Of a stretch of DNA of 62,328 nt, positions 48,601 through 56,107 are shown in pieces. The position numbers and the translations under genes are program-made. The stretch is from an uncultured Verrucomicrobiota bacterium (lineage in GTDB: Bacteria; Verrucomicrobiota; Kiritimatiellia; CAIVKH01), in assembly GCA_937873455.1 (NCBI GenBank), contig CALMYG010000114.1, positions 1 through 62,328 on the forward strand, given 5' to 3'. The number at the start of each line of letters is the position of its first letter. Positions within the stretch are counted from its first letter, which is position 1. The notes below the pieces were generated by a model. The model was given only the letters and a program-made list of their open reading frames with translations. It had not been told where the DNA came from and made no database searches.

Positions 48601-51600
48601 TCGTGCATCCCGGCGAAAGTCCGGTGCCGTGGCGGAGGAATCGCTATGCCATCTTTCCCGTCGCGGCCACCGCGATCAGAATCCTCGTCGCGTCCAGCGG
48701 AGAACTGCTCTGCATCGATGAAGTTGAGCTCTATGCGTATGACCCCGCCCCCGTGATCGGTGTCGAGTACCCGCCCGACTCGCCGCTCACCTCACAAGTG
48801 TCCACGATTGACTTCGGGGTGCAGGAAACCGGCCTCATCGGCGCCACCAATGTCGTCACGATCCGCAACACCGGAAATGCGTATGGGCAGATCCTCGGCA
48901 TCACCACCAGCGGCGCACATTCCAACAACTTTGTCGTCGGTACCTCGGGTATGGTTTCCGATTTGCCGCATGGCGCCAGCACAACCTTCTCGGTCACATT
49001 CCATCCCACCGGACTGGGCGCGCGCAGTGCCATCCTGCGCATCGCCACCACCGACCGGAATGAGCCGGAGTTTGAGATCAACCTCGCCGGCATCAGTACG
49101 GACACGGCGCCGCCGGTGATAGCCTCCGTGCCGGATATCACCACCTACGCGTCCGATCCGGCCGGCATCGTTGTCTTCTTCCCGGCGCCCGTCGTCACCG
49201 ATAATTCCGGCGAGCCACCCGTCGTGGACGTGGCGCCGCCCAACGGCAGTCTGTTTCCGCTCGGCACCAACATCGTGACCATCACCGCTACCGACGCCGC
49301 GAACAACGTCGCAACCGGTTCATTCCGGATCATCGTGCTGCCGCGCCCGGACGCGGTGATCGAGGCGCCCGTCGGCACGGTTCTCAGCGGCGAACCGCCC
49401 GCCTACGCGTTCGGCACCGTGCAACTGGGGTCGGTGACCACCCAGACGTTTATCGTCCGCAACGAAGGACTGATCCCGCTGAGCATCAGTGGCATCAGTG
49501 TGCTGGGCGCGCACCCGGGAAATTTTATCCTGGATGCATCCGGCCTCGCGACCAACATCGCCGCCGGCGACGACAGCAGTTTTTCCGTAACCTTCGCCCC
49601 CACCGTTCATGGCTCCCGGTTGGCGACCGTGCGCCTGCTCACCAGCGATCCATGGCTTCCGGTATTTGACCTGTCGTTGTCCGGTGATGGTTTGGACATC
49701 CTGCCGCCGGTCATCACGCCCCTTGCCGACATCACCGTGCACGCCGGCAGTGGCACGGGCGGGGTCCGCGTCCTGTACCCGCCCATCCATGTTACCGATG
49801 ACAGCGAAGCGGTTCTCACGGTCGAGTTCGCGCCTGAAAACGGCAGTCTTATGACGCCCGGCACCCATCCGGTCACCATCACCGCCTTTGACGGCAACAA
49901 TACATCCACGTCCTCGTTCAACATCGTGGTGCTGCAGGTCGCGTATCCTCCGGATGTGCCGGTGGGTAGTGCGGTTCCCTTCAATTTAGCGATCGGAAAA
50001 AACGCGTTTGCCCTGAACTCCGCTTTCTTCCCGGCGCATGACGTTACCTATATCAATGATGAGCTCTACGGAAACAACCGCAGTTGGATCGGCGCAACGT
50101 TAAGTAGCTTCATTGGCGTCAACCTCGGTGCGACGACGGTCAAGGTCAACCGCATCGCGTTCAGTCGCGACCACAACGGCATGTTTGTTGATCGCACGGA
50201 CGGAACGTATACCTTGCAGTTCACCACCACGCCCAATCCCAACGCCGCCACCCCCGACTCAGCGTGGCAAACCCTCGGCTCGATCACCTATCCCGGAAAT
50301 GTCAGCACGCCAAGCCGGCGCAACATGTATGCATTCCCTGACGTGTGGGCCACGGGCGTTCGTCTGAAAATCCTTTCCAGCGGATCCCCTGTCGCCATAG
50401 ATCAGATTGAAATCTATGGCGACGTCGGCCATGTGACGTTGACGCAACTGCCGGATATACCGCTCACCTCCGGCGTTTCCACGATCACCTTTGCCCCGCA
50501 GGACCTCGCCACGCCCAGCGTACCGCGCACCGTCACCCTCGGCAACCTCGGCCCCGAACCGATCCGCATCACCGGCATCGCCGTCACCAACAACCAGGCC
50601 GGCGATTTCATCCTCACCCCGCCGAACCTCGTCACTACGCTCGCCGTCGGCGCCTCCACCACCCTGCAGGCGGTCTTCCAACCGCCGGCGCTGGGTCCCC
50701 GCGAAACCACCCTGCGGGTGCGCGTAGAAAACGCCACGCTCGCGGCGTTCGATGTCGCGCTCGCCGGAACCGGCGTGGATGTGTCCGCCCCGGTCATCGT
50801 GACGCCGGGGGACATCACCGTGTTCATTCCCCTCAACGAAACCAACGCCGTGGTCACCTATCCGCCCGCGCAGGTCTCCGACAATTCCGGGTTTCCGGCC
50901 GATGTAACCTATTCGCATCCCAGCGGCAGCGTGTTCCCTCTCGGCATCACTCCCGTCACCATTACCGCGGTCGACCCCTCCAGCAACACCTCCACCGCCA
51001 CCTTCGCCATCGGCGTCCAGTATGAACCGACGCTTTCCCTCGAGGTCATCGAGGGAAATCCGTTCGTGCAAAAAAACATCGTGCAAGCTTGGGGCGCCAC
51101 ATTTATCGGCCTCCCCATGCCCTCCAACCTCCCGAGCGCGACGGCGGTTTCGCTGGGCTACCAGCATGGACTGATCCTGCTGGAGGATGGAACCGTGGTG
51201 GCATGGGGCGACGACAGCGCCGGACAACGAACGGTTCCCGCCGGGTTAAGCAACGTGATCGCCATCGCGGCCGGTGCCTGGCATTCGCTCGCGATCACCG
51301 CGGACGGCACGGTCACCGCCTGGGGCAAACATGAGCCGGATATCTTGAAGCCCCCGGTGGTCGTGCCACCCGGCTTGACCGGCGTGGTGCAGGTCAGCGG
51401 CGGCTACTACATGTCGGCCGCGCGCCTCGCCAACGGGAGCATCGTCGTGTGGGGCGGAAACCAACAAGGCCAATTGACGGTCCCGCCCGGCCTGACCAAT
51501 GTGATCGACATCAGTTGCTCCACCGACCATTGCCTCGCCGCGCTGACCGACGGTACCGTCGTCGCCTGGGGTGACAACGAGTTCGGCAAACTCAATGTAC

Positions 51601-53357
51601 CGGCTGGCCTGTCCAACGTGATTCAGGTCACCGCGGGCCGGAATGCGTCCGTGGCCTTGCGGGCCGACGGAACGGCGGTGGGCTGGGGAAGAAATGCGGC
51701 CAACGAGTACGGAGGGCTGAGCGGCGCGACCAATCTGATGGAAGTACAAACGGGCCTTGAACACACCGTCGCCCGTCGTGCCGACGGCACGCTGCTCGTC
51801 TCCGGGACACCCGGATCGCCCCAGGTGACCGGCGCCGCGGGCCTTGAGGATGCCCTGTCGATCGGCAGTGCGCAGAGCCTGACCGCGGCGGCCGTCGTGA
51901 AGAACTGGCCGGTGATCACCTTCGATACGATTTCTTTGGGCACACGCGTCACCAACACGTTTATTCTTCGCAACACCGGGCCGGGTCCGTTGAACGTGAC
52001 CAACTTCATCTTGGTTGGCACGAACACCAATCAGTTCCAGGTGGACACCTCCGCCACGATCATGCCCCTGGCCAGCGGCGCCACCACCACCGTGTCCGTC
52101 ATCTACAACCCCACCGGACCCTTGGGCGTGCGCACCGCAACCCTGCGCCTGTACAGCAACGACCAGCAAATCCCACTCTGGAAAGTTCGCCTCACCGCCG
52201 AAGCCACGGATGACGAACCGCCGGTGTTCCCTCTGTTGGAAGATCTCATTGCCTACGCCAGCGATACCGGCGGCGTGCGGGTACTGCTCCAACCGCTCGC
52301 TGTCGACAACAGCGGCCAGCCGCCGGCGATCACCACCACCCCGCCCACCACCTCGAAATTCCTTCCCGGCTCCAACCTCGTCACCGTGGTCGCCACCGAT
52401 GGGGCCGGCAATGCCGCCACCGGCACGTTCCGGGTGATCGTACGGATCACCAGCGCACCGCCGGTGGTCGGGCCGTCCGACCCGGTGCCGCCGAATCTTG
52501 CCCTGGGCAAAACCCCGTTCGCGCAGAATGTCCTGCCGTTTTTCCCGCACACCATCCCGGCGCTGAACGACGGAATCTACGGCAACAACAGCAGTTGGAT
52601 CGGGTCCACCACCAACAGTTTTGCCGGTATCAACCTCGGGGCCACGCCGGTCCTCATCGACCGCATCGCCTTTGGTCGCGACAACACCGGTATCCAGATC
52701 AGCCGCGCCGAAGGAACCTACATCCTGCAGGTCACCACAACGCCGAATCCCACGGCCGCCACCCCGGACAACGCCTGGCAGACCATCGGTGTGGTCGTCA
52801 ATCCGGGCCTGCTCGATGTCCTGTACCGTCGCAATCTCTTCGCCTTCAAACCGGTGCTCGCCACCGGGGTTCGCATTCTCGTCGCGACCACGGGCCCGGA
52901 AATTGGTATCGATGAAATCGAACTCTACGGGCCGCCCGAACTGGATCCGTTCGCGGTGTGGCAGGCCGCCAACTTCTCTGCGGGCGAACTGCTCGACGCC
53001 GCGATCAGCGGCCCCTTCGCCGATCCCGGCAACACCGGCATCGCGAATCTGTTCCGCTACGCCACCGGCCTCGGCCGCCACGACGACCCCAAACCCGCCA
53101 TGCCGCGCCTGCAGGCGCTCCAGTTCATCTACCGCCGCCTGCTCGACCCGGATGCCGGCGTCGCCTACGCCGTCGAACTCACCACCAACCTGCTCCACGC
53201 CGCCTCCTGGCGCGGAATCGAGATCGCCGACGGTATCACCGAAACCAGCGCGACCCCCAACCCCGACGGCATCACTGAAGACGTCCGCATGTCCATCCCG
53301 CCCGGCACGATCAACCCGGCCCTGAACCTGCGGTTGAAGGTGACACCGGAGGAGTAG
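45687..53357 (+). CDS. Giant exported protein: discoidin-like, RCC1, HYR and choice-of-anchor D modules
   Basis: 2,556 aa from ATG at 45687, chosen because AAAGGAAG lies eight bases upstream and a signal peptide follows (residues 1-36, ending LPAVGG). Order: two discoidin-like modules (about 38-208, 210-391; each has DGxYGNSSSWI and a DEIELY end); RCC1-like repeats (402-685, units like VVAWGTNSHGQVDVPPGLS); choice-of-anchor D (688-777); HYR (782-862); discoidin-like (862-1025); choice D, HYR, choice D, HYR (1035-1418); discoidin-like (1420-1581); choice D and HYR (1592-1777); a second RCC1 set (1795-2071); choice D and HYR (2075-2255); a fifth discoidin-like module (2265-2418); and a C-terminal tail (2420-2556) like those of two other giants here. 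Probably a carbohydrate- or surface-binding protein under the upstream LuxR regulator. Confidence 0.88.
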   Translation: MKNHAVFNRKNQRQIGCYPAMVFASFLFSLLPAVGGIVISGGGLALVEEGGTFAPGNLATNGTAFALNEIGVAPHTIAGVNDGIYGNSSSWIGGTPSSFVGITFGAATARLHKVAFGRDNLGNFTDRALGLYTLQYTTVANPDQNTPDGSWTTIGTLDYQSAGGALFTNPAIRHAFTFDHVWATGFRIKMDSATDFIAIDEIELYRPPSGLSLSGGGLTLLAEGGTFDPNNLATGGVAFAKDELGTPPHTIGGVNDGVYGNSSSWIAGSSNSFIGISLGTSPVTVGRIAFGRDNTGNLEDRVFATYTLQYTTNAAPDNATPDSSWTTIGVMVYAFPDGPDFAYPARRHEFSFTPVSATGIRLAISGAAEADTMVAIDEIELYPPYGPPLLRIEQPAGRPHAMKTRVAVWGDTENGNVTAPTNLLDAQVVVAGLGRVSVLNSNRAYVGWGTIYPILNTDPFGLIGIKAVAHGWLHNLLLDSNGTIKAWAYADANGESIVPTSLTNETVKGIAAGFRFSVALTEAGQVVAWGTNSHGQVDVPPGLSHVTAIAAGFAHVLALKEDGTVEAWGDNSQGQSAVPPGLSGVTAIAAGNHHSLALLSNGAVVAWGWNADGQASVPSGLSNVTAIAGGWLHSLALRQDGTIVSWGANADGQGTIPERLTLARSISAAQKISAAIYSEHVALAFGPLTPPAQRSRTFTIYNDGTGPMAIAQVFTAGDHAELFSLDTTGMAASVPIGGTTSFTVTFAPTNTAEVETTLYILADDPDTPRFAFALTGNHPDNTPPVITTPSNIAVMTTSVGGEVLFFDVVVEDNADTEPFVSTIPPSGSLFPVGVHTVRVTAVDFAGNTSTASFVVNMKLPAPVRVETGGSFSTNNLAFGQQLFVKDFAFFPTHRPEYLHDGVYGNARSWIAGSTNSFLGFVLGSTPVPVQQIAFGRDNNGLATDRYAGTYTIQFTTSATPNSSSTWIDLGTIVHPGESPVPWRRNRYAIFPVAATAIRILVASSGELLCIDEVELYAYDPAPVIGVEYPPDSPLTSQVSTIDFGVQETGLIGATNVVTIRNTGNAYGQILGITTSGAHSNNFVVGTSGMVSDLPHGASTTFSVTFHPTGLGARSAILRIATTDRNEPEFEINLAGISTDTAPPVIASVPDITTYASDPAGIVVFFPAPVVTDNSGEPPVVDVAPPNGSLFPLGTNIVTITATDAANNVATGSFRIIVLPRPDAVIEAPVGTVLSGEPPAYAFGTVQLGSVTTQTFIVRNEGLIPLSISGISVLGAHPGNFILDASGLATNIAAGDDSSFSVTFAPTVHGSRLATVRLLTSDPWLPVFDLSLSGDGLDILPPVITPLADITVHAGSGTGGVRVLYPPIHVTDDSEAVLTVEFAPENGSLMTPGTHPVTITAFDGNNTSTSSFNIVVLQVAYPPDVPVGSAVPFNLAIGKNAFALNSAFFPAHDVTYINDELYGNNRSWIGATLSSFIGVNLGATTVKVNRIAFSRDHNGMFVDRTDGTYTLQFTTTPNPNAATPDSAWQTLGSITYPGNVSTPSRRNMYAFPDVWATGVRLKILSSGSPVAIDQIEIYGDVGHVTLTQLPDIPLTSGVSTITFAPQDLATPSVPRTVTLGNLGPEPIRITGIAVTNNQAGDFILTPPNLVTTLAVGASTTLQAVFQPPALGPRETTLRVRVENATLAAFDVALAGTGVDVSAPVIVTPGDITVFIPLNETNAVVTYPPAQVSDNSGFPADVTYSHPSGSVFPLGITPVTITAVDPSSNTSTATFAIGVQYEPTLSLEVIEGNPFVQKNIVQAWGATFIGLPMPSNLPSATAVSLGYQHGLILLEDGTVVAWGDDSAGQRTVPAGLSNVIAIAAGAWHSLAITADGTVTAWGKHEPDILKPPVVVPPGLTGVVQVSGGYYMSAARLANGSIVVWGGNQQGQLTVPPGLTNVIDISCSTDHCLAALTDGTVVAWGDNEFGKLNVPAGLSNVIQVTAGRNASVALRADGTAVGWGRNAANEYGGLSGATNLMEVQTGLEHTVARRADGTLLVSGTPGSPQVTGAAGLEDALSIGSAQSLTAAAVVKNWPVITFDTISLGTRVTNTFILRNTGPGPLNVTNFILVGTNTNQFQVDTSATIMPLASGATTTVSVIYNPTGPLGVRTATLRLYSNDQQIPLWKVRLTAEATDDEPPVFPLLEDLIAYASDTGGVRVLLQPLAVDNSGQPPAITTTPPTTSKFLPGSNLVTVVATDGAGNAATGTFRVIVRITSAPPVVGPSDPVPPNLALGKTPFAQNVLPFFPHTIPALNDGIYGNNSSWIGSTTNSFAGINLGATPVLIDRIAFGRDNTGIQISRAEGTYILQVTTTPNPTAATPDNAWQTIGVVVNPGLLDVLYRRNLFAFKPVLATGVRILVATTGPEIGIDEIELYGPPELDPFAVWQAANFSAGELLDAAISGPFADPGNTGIANLFRYATGLGRHDDPKPAMPRLQALQFIYRRLLDPDAGVAYAVELTTNLLHAASWRGIEIADGITETSATPNPDGITEDVRMSIPPGTINPALNLRLKVTPEE

Positions 53358-53399
53358 CGCGCCGACTGGTCGGCGCAGAAGTTGGCCTTGTCGCGAAGG

Positions 53400-53446
53400 T
53401 TCCAATCCTTGGAGCTTTTGACTGCCGCTTTTTCCAAGCATTGGAA
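53400..53446. repeat. Two TTCCAA-type palindromes after the giant gene
   Basis: TTCCAATCCTTGGAG (53400-53414) and TTCCAAGCATTGGAA (53432-53446) lie shortly after the stop at 53357. They match the design of the 1988-2066 cluster and could serve as transcription-end hairpins. Confidence 0.6.
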
Positions 53447-53464
53447 GATCGACGCTTTGCGTTA

Positions 53465-53485
53465 GGCGCTATTTCTGTGTCCCCG
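53465..53485 (+). repeat. Solo end of the 89-bp repeat family
   Basis: Carries TTCTGTGTCCCC (53473-53484) preceded by GGCGCTA; the same extended end recurs at 62212-62232 with one difference. It sits at the breakpoint of the truncated toxin gene. Confidence 0.7.
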
Positions 53486-53578
53486 ATGAGTCTCACGAAT
53501 TCCGTTCCTAGATTGTTGGCGCGCTCCTCGTACCAAGCTCGCGAATGCTCAAGCTCCCCGTACACATCGGGGTATACA

Positions 53579-53821
53579 TCAACGTTGTACATTCGCGTTC
53601 CGGTATAACCGGTCTCTAACCTCTTCCCAGGGTATGCATTGGACGGTCCCGGAGTCGATCTCACGCAGTCGTTTGTCGATCTCGGCTTGCCAGGTCTTTT
53701 CGGTGTCTTGATCCGGCGGGGCGTCAAGACTGGCGATGAGAGCCTCCGCGATGCGGGCACGATCCGTGTCGGACTGCTTCAGCGCGCGGTCCAGTATTTC
53801 GTCGGCAACGGTAGTGCTCAT
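53579..53821 (-). CDS. Antitoxin, addiction-module component family
   Basis: 80 aa starting MSTTVADEILDRALKQSDTD. The sequence follows the small putative addiction-module antitoxin family (TIGR02574-like): a helical N-terminus, then RARIAEALIASLD, then an acidic helix and IDSGTVQCIPWEEVRDRL at the C-terminus, which would wrap the toxin. AAGGA in front of 53821 supports that ATG; an in-frame TTG at 53851 is less likely. The partner toxin gene overlaps its 3' end but is truncated, so this antitoxin may be an orphan or may still repress its own promoter. Confidence 0.85.
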   Translation of the reverse strand: MSTTVADEILDRALKQSDTDRARIAEALIASLDAPPDQDTEKTWQAEIDKRLREIDSGTVQCIPWEEVRDRLYRNANVQR

Positions 53822-53910
53822 GATCCATTCCTTCACAAATGTTACGGTCAAAATGTACCACTTCGGCTAGATGGCGTGAAGCCCGGCTTTGTCGCCCACC
53901 GCCAACGATC

Positions 53911-53988
53911 TTACCCGTAGGGTCCCCGCTCTTGATCAACCTTCAGCTTCTCCTTGATGTATTTCGCGATGTCCTTGGGCAACCGGCG
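53911..53988 (-). pseudogene. 3'-end remnant of a HARE-HTH nuclease-like gene
   Basis: Reads ...PKDIAKYIKEKLKVDQ, then ERGPYG and a stop, matching the last residues of the intact gene at 60528-61505 (PKDIAKYIKEKLKIDQ, EPGPYG) with several base differences. The upstream part is missing: only three bases separate it from the toxin fragment at 53991. It is an older paralogous scar, not a recent copy. Confidence 0.8.
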
Positions 53989-53990
53989 CT

Positions 53991-54089
53991 CTATCTTCCG
54001 ATCCAGTAGGCCGGCCGTCTATGTAGGTGCATCGTGGCCTGAATGATAATCTCATCATGTTCAACCCGGTATAGAAGCGCACGGTAAAC
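53991..54089 (-). pseudogene. C-terminal third of a ParE-like toxin
   Basis: Begins directly at the edge of the repeat copy at 54090 and reads VYRALLYRVEHDEIIIQ, then ATMHLHRRPAYWIGR and TAG. This is the standard ParE/RelE C-terminus (Y-R-V-E, then H-x-x-R-R-P-x-Y-W). It lacks a start and the first 60 or so residues. Those could be the fragment at 61734-61927, which ends at another copy of the same repeat. Confidence 0.8.
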
Positions 54090-54179
54090 GGGGACACAGA
54101 ACGATCCGTTGTCATAACGCGTTGATTTCCAAGGATTGGAACATGCGCCGAGGACTTTCGGGACAACTTCTGTGTCCCC
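54090..54179 (+). repeat. 89-bp repeat, copy 1
   Basis: Perfect 12-base terminal inverted repeats GGGGACACAGAA and TTCTGTGTCCCC. Inside, GTTGTC can pair with GACAAC and TTCCAA with TTGGAA, so a single strand would fold into one long interrupted hairpin. Apart from the last base it is identical to copy 2, and it differs by one internal base from copies 3 and 4. Confidence 0.92.
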
Positions 54180-54251
54180 AATGTGTCATTTCGGTGGGCG
54201 CAGGGTATCGTCTAGCCAAGCGGAAGGCGAAGCAAGTGGAGGGGACGGAGG

Positions 54252-54602
54252 CTAATGAGTCGTCGCCGGCACATAGCCATCCCGGGTTTTGATAACAGCG
54301 TTACGGTCTATCCTCCGCATGCGTCTGGTGCCATCGTAGATGGCCCATCCGTCGCCCTCGGGCATTGCGGTAATGACTCGGCGTGTCCTGGTTTCGGTAA
54401 AGGTATAATTTCGTCCAACGAGCGCGGCCTGGATACTTTTTCCTCCCGGACCAGACAGCAACCAACCGCCGGAATTGGCCGTCGTAGACGAGTACGGGGC
54501 GATGGCCGCGAAGAGCGCCGCGGGATAATCGCGAGCCGTCTGCGCGGCCGTAGCGAGGCCGGCGCTGATGACGAGCATGATGATGGCTGCTGAACGTTTC
54601 AT
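54252..54602 (-). CDS. Small exported protein of unknown function
   Basis: 116 aa with a clear signal peptide (MKRSAAIIMLVISAGLATAA). The mature 95 residues contain SGGWLLSGPGGKSIQAALVG and a basic C-terminal part (TRRMRRIDRNAVIKTRDGY), with no family I recognise; a small periplasmic or secreted beta protein is likely. The gene lies alone between repeat copies 1 and 2, which face the same way and are almost identical, so it looks like the cargo of a two-repeat unit. Confidence 0.6.
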   Translation of the reverse strand: MKRSAAIIMLVISAGLATAAQTARDYPAALFAAIAPYSSTTANSGGWLLSGPGGKSIQAALVGRNYTFTETRTRRVITAMPEGDGWAIYDGTRRMRRIDRNAVIKTRDGYVPATTH

Positions 54603-54663
54603 GGGCGTAGACTACCATGAGGCACAACTTGTTTCGAGAGCATTTCCGCGTCCCAACTCAAAC

Positions 54664-54752
54664 GGGGACACAGAACGATCCGTTGTCATAACGCGTTGAT
54701 TTCCAAGGATTGGAACATGCGCCGAGGACTTTCGGGACAACTTCTGTGTCCC
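54664..54752 (+). repeat. 89-bp repeat, copy 2
   Basis: Same orientation and sequence as copy 1, ending CCC followed by T. With copy 1 it brackets the 116-aa exported protein gene. Confidence 0.92.
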
Positions 54753-54777
54753 TGCGATACTGCGATCACCCGCCCGA

Positions 54778-55128
54778 TTACCCGATGGCCGCCATGATCG
54801 ACGTGAAATCACGCTCCTTGGGCATGACAAAAAGGCATTTCCCGCCGCTACGCGACGCCCACACCGCCCCGATGGCCCGCTTCTCTTCCGCGTCTGTCCA
54901 CAAAAAGCCGCCTTTGTACTCCACCACCAGAATCCGGCCATCCTTGAGCTGGCAGACGAAGTCGGGATAAAACCAATCCTTGGACAAATGCAGCCGGAAC
55001 GAGGTATTTTTACGGGCCAGATTGCGCACCCAGAATTCGACCTCGGGAAGCGCGTCGAGAAAAGCCGCGCACTTTCTATTTCCTCGTACGAAACCCAGCA
55101 AGCGCAGTGCAATCCACAATCCGATCAA
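54778..55128 (-). pseudogene. Type III restriction enzyme Res subunit, C-terminal remnant
   Basis: About 100 residues match the nuclease end of type III Res proteins: LPEVEFWVRNLARKNTSF, then the PD-(D/E)XK core FYPDFVCQLKDGRILVVEYKG with the catalytic acid and E-x-K residues present, then EKRAIGAVW and GGKCLFVMPK. The helicase part (about 800 residues) is gone, so this is a remnant. Its 5' end overlaps the stop of the PD-(D/E)XK gene upstream, suggesting a deletion joined the two. Confidence 0.8.
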
Positions 55129-56107
55129 GCGTCTTTGGTGTGAAAACCTTCCCCTTTGTGTGAAAGATCATCTGGCGCATGTCTTCTCGGCGGACACCAA
55201 AGCCCCTCCCGGCCAAGCAAGCCACGACCTCATAGGAGGATTTTCCGTCGCGCGCACGTTGCTCGGACATCTGGCAAAGACGTATGACACGAGTTGCCTT
55301 GTCCCGTGCGGTCCCGTCGTCTTCGGTCAGTTTTGCCTCGATGATTACGGCAGCATGAAATTCGTCCGGTATGATGAAGTCTGGAGCCTGATCAAAACCG
55401 GCAAGGCGCTCCGCCCTCTTCGTCTTGCGAAACGTCACACCCGCCGATACTAACTGCTCTTCAATGGCACATTCCAAACCATCACCGACCAATTCGCTAA
55501 CGGAGTCACGATGCCCGGCAAAAGGCCTTCCAAGAAATCGCTCGTAAAGCAACATTGCGTAGGGAGCGCCCAAATCCGCAAGCTGTCGCACCGAGGAGAG
55601 GCCACCGAGGCTGTCGGCCTTGCAGAAACGGTGTAGACGGTCCGGCGGTACATCGGGGCATCCCTCTATAATTAGTTCGCATGCAGTTTCTACGAGAGCG
55701 TTAATCCTCGCGCCTGTCGTAGCGCTAGGCTTGAGTGGTCGGTCGGGCTGCGATCTGATGTTGCGGTCAAGCGTTCTGGCTGCATTCTGAGGTATTTCGA
55801 TTCCTTTACGACTCGACGTAATGTAGGCCCATTCAGGTGGCGTAAAGCCCAGGATTGTCCTCAGTACGACAAGAACAACTGGGCATTCGAGCGCAGCATT
55901 GAAAACGCGCGGCGCTGTCAGTTGAGCGAAGCCCTCTGTCGCACACTTAAGCGCCTCATATCCCGATGCAAACACGGAGTACTCCAGAAAACCATCGCCT
56001 TTGGGCATAATGAGAAACTCGGAAGCAAGGCTCGAGAAAACGGCATCAACATATGCATCCGGGTTGGTCAACACCTCTTCCTGGCTGGCTTCAAAAGGGT
56101 ATTTCAT
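55076..56107 (-). CDS. PD-(D/E)XK restriction endonuclease, probable partner of the adjacent methyltransferase
   Basis: 343 aa when started at 56107, where GGAG lies seven bases upstream; a longer frame to 56188 runs deep into the methyltransferase gene. The C-terminal third carries a PD-(D/E)XK core: D243 in APDFIIPDEF, then E257 and K259 in VIIEAKLTEDD. The N-terminal two thirds are helical, with no named domain I recognise. The 5' end overlaps the methyltransferase 3' end by 17 bases, so the two are coupled, which fits a type II-like restriction-modification pair. The recognition sequence cannot be read from sequence. Confidence 0.75.
   Translation of the reverse strand: MKYPFEASQEEVLTNPDAYVDAVFSSLASEFLIMPKGDGFLEYSVFASGYEALKCATEGFAQLTAPRVFNAALECPVVLVVLRTILGFTPPEWAYITSSRKGIEIPQNAARTLDRNIRSQPDRPLKPSATTGARINALVETACELIIEGCPDVPPDRLHRFCKADSLGGLSSVRQLADLGAPYAMLLYERFLGRPFAGHRDSVSELVGDGLECAIEEQLVSAGVTFRKTKRAERLAGFDQAPDFIIPDEFHAAVIIEAKLTEDDGTARDKATRVIRLCQMSEQRARDGKSSYEVVACLAGRGFGVRREDMRQMIFHTKGKVFTPKTLDRIVDCTALAGFRTRK

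Larger units (their letters stand above)
53311..53592 (-). pseudogene. ParE/RelE-like toxin, truncated by a repeat end
   Basis: From ATG at 53592 the first 36 or so residues (MYNVDVYPDVYGELEHSRAW, then YEERANNLGTEFVRLI) match the N-terminus of ParE/RelE-family toxins. At 53484 the sequence enters a repeat end (GGGGACACAGAA read on this strand) and the remaining frame, GDTEIAPNAKRR onward, is unrelated read-through. The usual C-terminal half with its HxxRxPxYW signature is absent, so the toxin should be inactive. Its start overlaps the antitoxin stop by 14 bases, the usual toxin-antitoxin layout. Confidence 0.8.

Noticed and set aside
46890..51900. Regularly spaced repeats that could suggest a CRISPR array or DNA-level tandem repeats
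   Set aside because: The periodicity is at protein level (RCC1, HYR, discoidin-like modules); the DNA copies are diverged and in one open frame. No CRISPR array or cas gene is present.
54612..55112. Minus-strand frame running from the type III Res region through repeat copy 2
   Set aside because: It is out of frame with the Res remnant, and its tail is the repeat-encoded peptide; not a real protein.
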